NCBI GenBank assembly: GCA_023460395.1
Contig: JAEWQB010000015.1
Coordinates: 38,722 to 102,721, forward strand
Source of the DNA: Pseudomonadota bacterium
Lineage (GTDB): Bacteria; Desulfobacterota; Desulfovibrionia; Desulfovibrionales; Desulfovibrionaceae
Direction of reading: 5' to 3'
Length of the DNA stretch: 64,000 nt
Below, piece by piece: positions 18,769 through 26,516 of the stretch. The notes beneath the pieces were generated by a model. That model was not told where the DNA came from, searched no databases, and saw only the letters and a list, made by a program, of their open reading frames with translations. Within the stretch, counting starts at the first letter, position 1. Each line of letters begins with the position of its first letter. The position numbers and the translations under genes were made by a program.

Positions 18769-20067
18769 ATGAGCACTATCGTATCCGTCTGGGCGAGAGA
18801 AATTTTGGATTCACGCGGCAATCCCACCGTGGAAGTGGAAGTTTCGCTGGAGTCCGGGCACTCCGGGCGCGCCGCGGTGCCTTCTGGAGCATCTACCGGT
18901 ACCCGCGAGGCACTGGAATTACGTGATGGCGATGCAAGCCGTTACATGGGCAAGGGCGTGGAAAAAGCCGTGGCCAATGTGGTGGGTGAACTGGCGGAAG
19001 CCGTCATCGGGCTGGACGCCACCCGTCAGGTGAATATCGACAATATCCTGCTAGACGTGGACGGCACCGAAAACAAAGACCGGCTGGGTGCCAACGCCTT
19101 ACTGGGCGTATCGCTGGCTACCGCCCGCGCCGCCGCCAGCTTCCTTGGGCTGCCTCTGTATCAGTATCTGGGCGGCGTGAACGCCAAGGTACTGCCTGTG
19201 CCGCTCATGAATATCATCAACGGCGGCGAACACGCCCCTAACAATCTGGATATTCAAGAGTTCATGATCATGCCTGTGGGTGCTCCCACCTTTGCCGAAG
19301 CATTGCGCATGGGCGCGGAGACGTTCCACACCCTCAAAAAAATTCTCGCCAAAGACGGTCATGTCACCTCCGTGGGCGATGAGGGCGGCTTTGCCCCCAA
19401 TCTGGCAAGCCATGACATGGCCTTCCAGTACATCATGCGGGCGATTGAAGAAGCGGGATACGTGCCCGGTCAGGACATCGCTCTCGCCATCGACGCCGCT
19501 GCCTCCGAGTTTTATAAAAATGGCAGCTACGTGCTTGCCGGAGAAAACAAAACACTGTCCACGGCAGACATGGTGGACTATCTGGGTGAATTCACAACCA
19601 AATACCCGCTCATTTCCATTGAAGACGGCCTTGCGGAGCAGGACTGGGACGGCTGGAGACAGCTTACCGACACCCTGAGCGACTCCGTGCAACTGGTGGG
19701 CGACGATATTTTCGTGACCAACCCCGACATTCTGGCGCGGGGCATTGATGAAGGCGTGGGCAACTCCATTCTCATCAAGCTAAACCAGATAGGCACCCTT
19801 ACCGAAACACTGGATACTATTGAGATGGCCAAGCAGGCCGCGTATTCCACCGTCATCTCCCACCGCTCCGGCGAAACTGAAGACCACTTCATCGCGGACC
19901 TTGCCGTGGGCCTGAACGCCGGGCAGATTAAAACCGGTTCGCTCTGCCGAAGTGACCGGCTGGCGAAATACAACCAACTGCTGCGTATCGAAGAAGATCT
20001 GGACGACGACGGCATCTACTTCGGGCCCTTCATGGCAGCGCACTTCGGTTTGTCTGACGAAGAGTAA
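18769..20067 (+). CDS. eno: Enolase
   Basis: Glycolytic 2-phosphoglycerate dehydratase, 432 residues. Key motifs are intact: SVWAREILDSRGNPTVEVEV, the GASTGTREA loop, HVTSVGDEGGFAPN, the metal ligands in ALAIDAAASEF, SIEDGLAEQDWDG and GDDIFVTNP, the catalytic Lys in LIKLNQIGTL and SHRSGETED. The start at 18769 follows AAGGAG. The gene ends before a strong terminator (20165-20199). Confidence 0.97.
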   Translation: MSTIVSVWAREILDSRGNPTVEVEVSLESGHSGRAAVPSGASTGTREALELRDGDASRYMGKGVEKAVANVVGELAEAVIGLDATRQVNIDNILLDVDGTENKDRLGANALLGVSLATARAAASFLGLPLYQYLGGVNAKVLPVPLMNIINGGEHAPNNLDIQEFMIMPVGAPTFAEALRMGAETFHTLKKILAKDGHVTSVGDEGGFAPNLASHDMAFQYIMRAIEEAGYVPGQDIALAIDAAASEFYKNGSYVLAGENKTLSTADMVDYLGEFTTKYPLISIEDGLAEQDWDGWRQLTDTLSDSVQLVGDDIFVTNPDILARGIDEGVGNSILIKLNQIGTLTETLDTIEMAKQAAYSTVISHRSGETEDHFIADLAVGLNAGQIKTGSLCRSDRLAKYNQLLRIEEDLDDDGIYFGPFMAAHFGLSDEE

Positions 20068-20164
20068 CGTCTTTTCTCGCCAACTCCGCCTGCGGCCCCC
20101 CATACCCGCCAGCGCGAATGAGCTGACCGCATGGCGGCGGAGCAAAGTTCTCCTCACACCACAA

Positions 20165-20199
20165 AGCGCCTTCGGAACATCCTTCCGAAGGCGCTTTTG
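20165..20199 (+). terminator. Intrinsic terminator after eno
   Basis: A perfect 12-bp stem (AGCGCCTTCGGA and its complement, arms 20165-20176 and 20184-20195) with a 7-base loop is followed by a short T run. It lies about 100 bases after the enolase stop. Confidence 0.85.
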
Positions 20200-20343
20200 C
20201 GTGCGGACCGCACAGGAGAAACGACAAAAATGAATGCAGCGGACACTCCGCACTCACGTATCCTGAAAATTCTCTGCCATCTCAGGGAGATTCCCGGCGT
20301 TTCGCCAGATGCAAAAGCGTGGGGGGAATAGCTCCTTACACAC

Positions 20344-20381
20344 AAAAACGTAGGCAATGCCTGTGATAATCCTACATTTTT
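20344..20381. other. A/T-flanked hairpin in the eno / Anbu-operon spacer
   Basis: Arms AAAAACGTAGG (20344-20354) and CCTACATTTTT (20371-20381) pair over 11 positions with one mismatch around a 16-base loop. It could be a second terminator in either direction. It lies in a local AT-rich stretch (20340-20450) that also carries promoter-like hexamers for the Anbu operon (TTGCAT at 20390, TATAAA at 20411, spacer 15), none of them strong. The remainder of the 512-base gap shows no gene. Confidence 0.35.
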
Positions 20382-20579
20382 GTCTCTTCTTGCATCGTAA
20401 TATATTGAAATATAAAACAAAATAAATTGTATATTTTATGCTTAGTCTCCCATGGCCGATGAACTGAACGCAAGGGAACCTAAACTGACGAGTGTGTCCG
20501 GGTGGCTGCCAGCCCCCGTTGACGCAGTGGGCGACGCACCGTTTAGGAGGGGGGAAACGCTTGCAGACGAGGAGTCCAT

Positions 20580-22034
20580 ATGCAGGCAGCCGAGATCGCG
20601 TTGTATAACGAAATGTACACCCCGGAGGGAAACGTCCGCCCCGCTTACGCCGAGGTGGCGGCGTGGGTGGAGCGCAACGGGGTGGAAAAGCTGGAAACGC
20701 TGAACCAGCAAGCACTGGCTATGTTTTATCGTAAGGGGGTCACCTTTACGGTATATAGCGACGCAAGCAACACCGAACGAGTTATTCCGTTCGACATTAT
20801 CCCGCGTATTATCACCCAAAGCGAATGGCGGAAACTGGAGGCGGGCTGCGCCCAGCGCATTCGGGCGCTTAACGCGTTCATTCACGACATTTACCACAAA
20901 AAGGACATCATCCACGCCGGTATCGTCCCACCGGATCAGGTACTAGTGAACGATTGCTACGAACCGTGGATGATAGACATCCGCCTTCCGCAGCCCATTT
21001 ATGCCCAAATCAGCGGCATTGATCTGGTACGGCACGGGGACGGGGAGTATTACGTGCTGGAAGACAACCTGCGCACCCCTTCTGGCGTTTCCTACATGAT
21101 AGAGAACCGGTATGTAAGCGAGCGGCTGCTTGAAGGCGTGTTGCCTGCTGAAAGCGTGCTGCCCGTAGACAGCTATCCGCACATGCTGCGCCAGAGTCTG
21201 GCAGAATGCTGCGGCAAAGACGACCCGTACATTGTCGTGCTCACCCCCGGCAGATACAATAGCGCCTATTACGAACACGCTTTTTTAGCACGGGAAATGG
21301 GTGCGTCATTAGTACATGGTTATGACTTGTACGTGGAAAACAATCAGGTTTACGTGCGCACGGTCTGTGGACGGCAAAAGGTGGACGTGATTTACCGCCG
21401 CCTCGATGATGCCTTTCTTGACCCGCTGGTCTTCCGGTCAGATTCCATTCTCGGCGTGCCCGGACTTATGGGGGCATACCGGGCGGGCAACGTGCTGCTA
21501 GCCAACGCGCCCGGTACGGGGGTGGCTGACGATAAATCCATCTATCCCTACGTGGGGGATATGATTCGCTTTTATCTGGCGGAAGAACCCATTCTGCATA
21601 ACGTACCCACGTGGATGTGCCGCAAAAAAGACGACCTCGCCTACGTGCTGAATCATTTAGGCGAGCTGGTGGTCAAAGAGACACAAGGCTCCGGGGGCTA
21701 CGGCATGCTTGTCGGTCCCAAGTCCACCAAAGCGGAAATTGCCGCATACCGCAAACGCATAGAAGCCGCCCCGGAAGGATTCATCGCCCAGCCCACGTTG
21801 GCGCTTTCCGCCTGCCCTACCTGTGTGGAAGAAGGCATAGCCCCGCGTCATATCGATTTACGCCCATTTGTGCTCACCAGTCCCAACAAAGTCCGCATTT
21901 CCGCTGGCGGGCTTACCCGTGTCGCCCTGCGGGAAGGGTCGCTGGTGGTTAACTCTTCGCAGGGGGGCGGCATTAAAGACACGTGGGTACTGCGATCCGA
22001 TACGCTTGAAACCGGCAAAGGAGGTGCGGCATGA
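20580..22034 (+). CDS. Circularly permuted ATP-grasp protein (Anbu operon)
   Basis: A 484-residue member of the circularly permuted ATP-grasp family (CP_ATPgrasp_1/DUF404-DUF407 group), the predicted peptide-bond or carboxylate-amine ligase of the Anbu gene neighbourhood. Visible motifs include YEPWMIDIRLP, EYYVLEDNLRTPSGVSYM with the acidic metal-binding residues, GRYNSAYYEHAFLA, and VVKETQGSGGYGMLVG, the nucleotide-binding glycine-rich segment. GAGGAG lies 7 bases before the ATG. The stop overlaps the start of the alpha-E gene by 4 bases. Its product is unknown in any organism as far as I know; a ligase making a short peptide tag or cell-bound peptide is the published prediction for the family. 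Confidence 0.88.
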   Translation: MQAAEIALYNEMYTPEGNVRPAYAEVAAWVERNGVEKLETLNQQALAMFYRKGVTFTVYSDASNTERVIPFDIIPRIITQSEWRKLEAGCAQRIRALNAFIHDIYHKKDIIHAGIVPPDQVLVNDCYEPWMIDIRLPQPIYAQISGIDLVRHGDGEYYVLEDNLRTPSGVSYMIENRYVSERLLEGVLPAESVLPVDSYPHMLRQSLAECCGKDDPYIVVLTPGRYNSAYYEHAFLAREMGASLVHGYDLYVENNQVYVRTVCGRQKVDVIYRRLDDAFLDPLVFRSDSILGVPGLMGAYRAGNVLLANAPGTGVADDKSIYPYVGDMIRFYLAEEPILHNVPTWMCRKKDDLAYVLNHLGELVVKETQGSGGYGMLVGPKSTKAEIAAYRKRIEAAPEGFIAQPTLALSACPTCVEEGIAPRHIDLRPFVLTSPNKVRISAGGLTRVALREGSLVVNSSQGGGIKDTWVLRSDTLETGKGGAA

Positions 22035-22630
22035 CTCTGCTGCTTTCCACCGCAGGCGACCTGTTCTGGCTGGGGCGGTACATGAAACGCGCCGAGCAGT
22101 TGTATAGCCGCCTCTTCAGCCCCAACGCGGTAAACACTCATGCCTACCTGAAGGCCATGGGCCTGAGCGCGGAAGCGGATTCCGGCAACCTTACCGAACG
22201 CATGCGGGTCAAAGACCTGCCTGAATGCTTTGAACGGGTGAACGACAACGTGCAAACCGTGCGCGGGGTGATAGATCAGGACGCTTACGACCTCTTCAAC
22301 ACCGTAAACCGGTTGCGCCAGTCCGGCAGCCAACGGGCGGCGTGCTTTCAGTTGCAGGCCTGCCACATGGCCATGCAGGCGCAGGAATCCATGGTGAGTC
22401 TGTTCTGGGAATTGGGGGACGCGGTAGAAACGCTGGACGAGCACATCCGTTTCGGAGACAGCAACCCCAATCATTTTCGGCAGCTCGCTCTAGTGACAAC
22501 CGGCCTTCCCTCTGGAACGGCATGGGACGGCATGAAACAGCCCGCGCAGGCCATGGTGTTCACCATGGACGTGGGACAATTCCGCAACTGGCTTACACAG
22601 CTAAGTGATCTTTTCGAGGACGGGGTATGA
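22031..22630 (+). CDS. Alpha-E domain protein (short form)
   Basis: All-helical alpha-E family protein (DUF403) of 199 residues that regularly accompanies the circularly permuted ATP-grasp ligase, presumably as its partner or regulatory subunit. The start motif LLSTAGDLFWLGRYMKRAEQ is typical, and RVNDNVQTVRGVID resembles the conserved core helix. The family is usually about 300 residues, so this is a shortened version that ends after a Gln/Phe-rich segment; there is no sign of a frameshift, since it is neatly overlapped (4 bases at both ends) by its neighbours. Confidence 0.82.
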   Translation: MTLLLSTAGDLFWLGRYMKRAEQLYSRLFSPNAVNTHAYLKAMGLSAEADSGNLTERMRVKDLPECFERVNDNVQTVRGVIDQDAYDLFNTVNRLRQSGSQRAACFQLQACHMAMQAQESMVSLFWELGDAVETLDEHIRFGDSNPNHFRQLALVTTGLPSGTAWDGMKQPAQAMVFTMDVGQFRNWLTQLSDLFEDGV

Positions 22631-23412
22631 ACATCACCATTTCTCACGAAACCCACTATCGGTACGACACGCCGACCAAGCACAGCATACAGTTGCTCCG
22701 GCTGACGCCCTTAACGCTGGGGCATCAGACGGTTTCTTCGTGGAAGCTTATCCTGCCCCAATTCGGCAGTGAGCTGTACGATGGATTCGGTAACTATTGT
22801 ACGGTGATGAGCCTGCATGAACCCCACGAAACGCTTACGATTCAAGCCTGTGGAGAAGTGGACATAGATGAAACATGCGAGTGGGTTGATGATGACCGGC
22901 TGTCCCCGCAAATATTTCTGCGGGATACGCCTCTGACCCGCTGTAACGGGCAGATGCGCACGCTGGCGGAACGCCGTGTAAAAAAAGGCGTAACCCGCGA
23001 AGCCTTGCAGGCGTTCTGCGCCGACATTCTGGAGCGCATGCCCTACACCAAAGGGGCCACCGCTGTTTCCACAGCGGCTACCGATGCCTTTTTAATGGGC
23101 AAAGGCGTGTGTCAGGACCACACCCACGTATTTTTGGCAAGCATGCGCACACTCGGCATTCCCGCGCGATATGTGTCCGGGTACCTGCTTACCGATTCCG
23201 CCCAGCATTCCGCCAGCCACGCATGGGCGGAAGCCTATCTTGAAGGGCACTGGCACGTCTTTGACGTGAGCAATCAACTGTTCACCCCTTCACGGCACGT
23301 GCAAGTTGCCATCGGGCTGGACTATAACGATGCGGCCCCCGTCCGTGGCGTCCGGGTGGGGGGAGGACATGAGCGCATGGACTACTCCGTGCGGCTGGCC
23401 TCGGACCAATAG
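22627..23412 (+). CDS. Transglutaminase-like cysteine protease (Anbu operon)
   Basis: A 261-residue protein with an N-terminal beta domain of the bacterial transglutaminase type (Bact_transglu_N, residues 1-110) and a papain-like transglutaminase core. The triad is visible: Cys162 in GVCQDHTHVF, His198 in SASHAWAEAY and Asp213 in HVFDVSN. In Anbu operons this protein is predicted to hydrolyse or transfer peptides made by the neighbouring ligase. It overlaps the alpha-E gene by 4 bases. No signal peptide is present, so it should act in the cytoplasm. Confidence 0.9.
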   Translation: MNITISHETHYRYDTPTKHSIQLLRLTPLTLGHQTVSSWKLILPQFGSELYDGFGNYCTVMSLHEPHETLTIQACGEVDIDETCEWVDDDRLSPQIFLRDTPLTRCNGQMRTLAERRVKKGVTREALQAFCADILERMPYTKGATAVSTAATDAFLMGKGVCQDHTHVFLASMRTLGIPARYVSGYLLTDSAQHSASHAWAEAYLEGHWHVFDVSNQLFTPSRHVQVAIGLDYNDAAPVRGVRVGGGHERMDYSVRLASDQ

Positions 23413-23752
23413 CGCGGGAGCGATTGCCGCGCACCGCCCGGCAAGACACACGGCATCATGCGTGACGGCAAACACGGGAGGCACAACAGGGCCAAACCGC
23501 CTCCCCCTCAAGCATATGGAAAAACTCCGGGCAGCCGTTGCCGGACCTGATCAAGAAACCGGTAAGCGCGGCCATCGGCAGCGGACGGACGGGACAAGAC
23601 GCTCTTGCAACCGAAAGAAGGGACAGTCTGCCCCGTCACAGGTACCCCTTGCAGGGGCACACCCTTGGCTTTATGATGCCCCACGGCTCAGGGAATTTGC
23701 GGCACGCCGCCCTAAGCCCATTCGCCCATTATGACAGAGGAAAGGAACGGTC
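23413..23752. other. Gap inside the Anbu operon
   Basis: 340 bases separate the transglutaminase and Anbu genes, in contrast to the 4-base overlaps of the first three genes. I see no terminator, no good promoter and no coding sequence in this gap; short open frames here lack ribosome sites and family features. Confidence 0.35.
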
Positions 23753-24496
23753 ATGAGTTATTGCGTTGGCATTCGCTTACAGGACGGTATGGTATTCGCC
23801 AGCGACACACGCACCAACGCGGGCGTGGATCATGTTTCAACCTTCAAAAAAATGTATTCCTTCGGGGTGGATGGCGAGCGGGCCATTTTCCTGCTCACTG
23901 CGGGAAATCTCGCCACGTCGCAGGCGGTAGTCAGCCGTTTACGCCGCGATATCCGCCAAAAAGCGGAAGGGAACCTGCTCGTGCTCCCGTCGCTCTCTGA
24001 GGTGGTGGAAATGGTCGGGCACCTGTCCGCCGAGGTGGCGTATCAGACCCGGCAAACCGCCGCTATGGTGCAGGAGGGTGGTGGCTTTGGCAGCACATTC
24101 CTCATCGGCGGACAAATACGGGGAGAAGAGCCGGGCCTGTTTTTTGTCTACAGTGAGGGGAACAGCATCTACGCCACACGCGACACGCCGTTCTTTCAGA
24201 TAGGGGAAAGCAAGTATGGCAAGCCCATATTGGACAGGGCCATTCGCTATGAGAGCAATCTAGATGACGCTATCCGGGCCACTCTGGTGTCGTTTGACTC
24301 CACAGCCCGCTCCAATCTCTCTGTGGGATTTCCCATTGATCTGCTCGTTTACAAAACCAATAGTTTCCGCCTGCCCACGGGCAAACGTATTACAGAAGAA
24401 GACCCGTATATGCATACCATTCGTAGTGAATGGTCGCAGGGCTTACTGGCTATTCTGCGCAGTTTTGACACGCCGCCCCCGGAGTATCTGGCCTAA
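23753..24496 (+). CDS. Anbu, proteasome-type bacterial protease-like subunit
   Basis: A 247-residue member of the Anbu family (COG3484), the bacterial relative of the 20S proteasome beta subunit and HslV, forming open helical rings. The N-terminus MSYCVGIRLQDGMVFASDTRTNAGVDHVSTFKK matches the family, with the conserved SDTRTNAG turn and a Lys at the position of the catalytic Lys33. The residue that would act as N-terminal nucleophile after Met removal is Ser2. The C-terminal region (SVGFPIDLLVYKTNSF) is also typical. It belongs with the ATP-grasp, alpha-E and transglutaminase genes before it. Whether it is proteolytically active is an open question for the whole family. Confidence 0.92.
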   Translation: MSYCVGIRLQDGMVFASDTRTNAGVDHVSTFKKMYSFGVDGERAIFLLTAGNLATSQAVVSRLRRDIRQKAEGNLLVLPSLSEVVEMVGHLSAEVAYQTRQTAAMVQEGGGFGSTFLIGGQIRGEEPGLFFVYSEGNSIYATRDTPFFQIGESKYGKPILDRAIRYESNLDDAIRATLVSFDSTARSNLSVGFPIDLLVYKTNSFRLPTGKRITEEDPYMHTIRSEWSQGLLAILRSFDTPPPEYLA

Positions 24497-24657
24497 CGGT
24501 GAATCAAAAACGTATCGATAAGAATACGACAGCTTTCCGATAAGCATGCTAATACAGCGTCCGGTAACAGACAAATCAGCCGGACACCCGCGCCCCTCTA
24601 CGCAAGCTGAGAGCATATCTCTTGTTCCCGCGCCGCAGGGCCATTTTGCGCCGGAGA

Positions 24658-25242
24658 CTACCCGTCGCAGGAAGCGCAGGAAACGTCTGCCAGCATACCT
24701 CGATTAAAGGGGCTGTGCCGAGGCACGGCATAGCCAGCCTGCCGTGTGGGTATGCCGCGCAAAACAGCTAACCATTCCTCCGGCAGGCCGTTCTGACGCG
24801 CTCCCGCCATCAAAAAGGCCATGTAGTCGCCGCTTGGTGGCATGGGCGAACCCAGTATGTCCTTTTTATAGGTCAGCGCCGCATATGCGGTGCCATCTGG
24901 GGCAGTAACCGTAACCGGATAATGGAAGTAGGCCCCCGCACCGTCAAACCGCGCGTCCTGCCATGCGTCCAGCCGATCCGCCGCCATGCCGGAAAGATCG
25001 TGCACCACGCCCCATACTCTGTGTCCGGGGGCGGGAACCACGGTTTCCATTCCCCCATCCCACATATGCGCGTGACCAAAAAAATCCAGCCGGTAGTCCG
25101 CCAAGCAGGCCGGTACGGCAGAAGCGGGGCGCACGTCCCGCAGGCGCAACTGCTCTTCGTGCAGATTCGTCCCGTAGGTAAAATAGAACAACCGCCCCGG
25201 ACGCGGCTCCGTAATGCCGGATAACGCTGTGGAAGTGGACAT
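24658..25242 (-). CDS. Gamma-glutamylcyclotransferase-fold protein next to nifB
   Basis: A 194-residue AIG2/GGCT-fold protein. The substrate loop FYFTYGTNLHEEQL corresponds to the YGSN motif, and the acidic residue expected for catalysis lies in AWQDARFDGAGAYFHYPV. The protein ends with a short Cys pair (CASC). It starts 11 bases after the nifB stop and has a GGAG site, so it is the third gene of the anfA-nifB transcript. Genes of this fold often sit beside nifB in nitrogen-fixing anaerobes, suggesting a role in cofactor delivery or storage rather than glutathione turnover, but the function is not proven. Confidence 0.75.
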   Translation of the reverse strand: MSTSTALSGITEPRPGRLFYFTYGTNLHEEQLRLRDVRPASAVPACLADYRLDFFGHAHMWDGGMETVVPAPGHRVWGVVHDLSGMAADRLDAWQDARFDGAGAYFHYPVTVTAPDGTAYAALTYKKDILGSPMPPSGDYMAFLMAGARQNGLPEEWLAVLRGIPTRQAGYAVPRHSPFNRGMLADVSCASCDG

Positions 25243-25253
25243 GATGATTCTCC

Positions 25254-26516
25254 TTACAGTCCGTTTCCGGGACAGGCGAGGGTGCCCGTCAGGCCGTGCG
25301 ACGTGAGGGTGCCTTGTTCCCCATACACACCGGGCAACGCATCACAGATAAGCCCCGTATGGATGACAGGGCGCGGTCCCCGTTCCGCGAGGATACGCAA
25401 CGGGGCGTCACCCAACGCGCTGACCAGCAACACGCGGCAATCCGCAAGCAGATGACTCAGCGCATTCCAGCGTTCCGGCCCGTGCCCCATGGCAGGAGCC
25501 TCCCGCTCTTCCACCAGCCGGAACCCGCCGGATGGCGCGCGGCCCCATACCTGAAACCGTTTGGCCTCGCCAAGATGCAGGTTCACCAATGTTCCCTCGC
25601 GCGTGGCCACTGCCACGTAGGGCCGGTCTTCCTGCGCTGTGGGTGCAAGACAGCCGCATCCGGCAAGCTGTCCTGCCATTTCCCCAGACCGGTCATGGCC
25701 CAGCAAGCCCACGGCGTCTGCCCGGCAACGACGACAGTGCGTCATTTGCGGTAAAATGCCACCAGCCACAGCACGCAGCTTTCGCATTGTGTCAGGAGCC
25801 GGTTCCGTCAACCCGCCAAAGGGCGTGCCCGCAGCGGGCAGCAGGGGCATGAGGTTATGCAGAGAGGCACCCGCCGCCTTAGCCGTTTCCGCCACGGCCT
25901 GAATATGCATATCGTTCACACCGGGAATGACAATGGTGTTCACCTTGACCACCATGTTAAGCGGACGCAACGCCTCCAACGAGGCCAACTGGCGTTCGAG
26001 AAGCAAACCCGCCGCAGCCTCGCCCCGATAAAGCACATTGCCGTCCCGCACCCACGAATATATGCGCGCCCCAATGCCGGGGTCCACCGCGTTAAGGGTG
26101 ATGGTTACGTGCGAAACACCCAATTCGGCTAATTCCCGCGCGTAGGGAGCGAGCGCCAGTCCGTTGGAAGAGAGACAGAATAACAACTGCGGAAATTCTT
26201 CATGCAGTAAACGCAGTGTTTCCAGTGTTTCCGCAGGATTAGCCATGGGATCACCGGGACCGGCAATGCCCGCCACGGAGATGGCTGGTATTTTTTCCAG
26301 CATCCTCCGGGTGTACTCCAATGCCTGAAAAGGCTTGAGCACGGCGCTGGTGATACCGGGGCGCGATTCATTCACGCAGTCATAACGCCGGTCACAAAAA
26401 TTACACTGGATATTACACCGGGGAGCCACCGGGAGATGCATGCGCCCGTAGGTACCGGCAGCGGCCTTATTGAAACAGGGGTGGGTCAGACTTTTCGGGT
26501 GGGGCAACATATTCAT
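25254..26516 (-). CDS. nifB: Nitrogenase cofactor biosynthesis protein NifB with NifX-like domain
   Basis: Radical SAM enzyme that makes NifB-co (Fe8S9C), precursor of all nitrogenase cofactors. In the 420 residues: an N-terminal HPCF motif, the radical SAM cluster motif CNIQCNFC, GIAGPGDP, and a cysteine-rich loop MTHCRRCRADAVGLLGHD at about 270 that binds an auxiliary cluster. From about residue 300 a NifX/NafY-like cofactor-binding domain follows (VAVATREGTLVNLHLGEA). It overlaps the upstream activator gene by 4 bases. No nifE or nifN is nearby, in keeping with the idea that the Fe-only enzyme can be matured from NifB-co without that scaffold. Confidence 0.95.
   Translation of the reverse strand: MNMLPHPKSLTHPCFNKAAAGTYGRMHLPVAPRCNIQCNFCDRRYDCVNESRPGITSAVLKPFQALEYTRRMLEKIPAISVAGIAGPGDPMANPAETLETLRLLHEEFPQLLFCLSSNGLALAPYARELAELGVSHVTITLNAVDPGIGARIYSWVRDGNVLYRGEAAAGLLLERQLASLEALRPLNMVVKVNTIVIPGVNDMHIQAVAETAKAAGASLHNLMPLLPAAGTPFGGLTEPAPDTMRKLRAVAGGILPQMTHCRRCRADAVGLLGHDRSGEMAGQLAGCGCLAPTAQEDRPYVAVATREGTLVNLHLGEAKRFQVWGRAPSGGFRLVEEREAPAMGHGPERWNALSHLLADCRVLLVSALGDAPLRILAERGPRPVIHTGLICDALPGVYGEQGTLTSHGLTGTLACPGNGL

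Noticed and set aside
23306..23734. 142-codon plus-strand frame over the end of the transglutaminase gene and the gap
   Set aside because: Begins inside the transglutaminase in another frame and has no protein-like composition.
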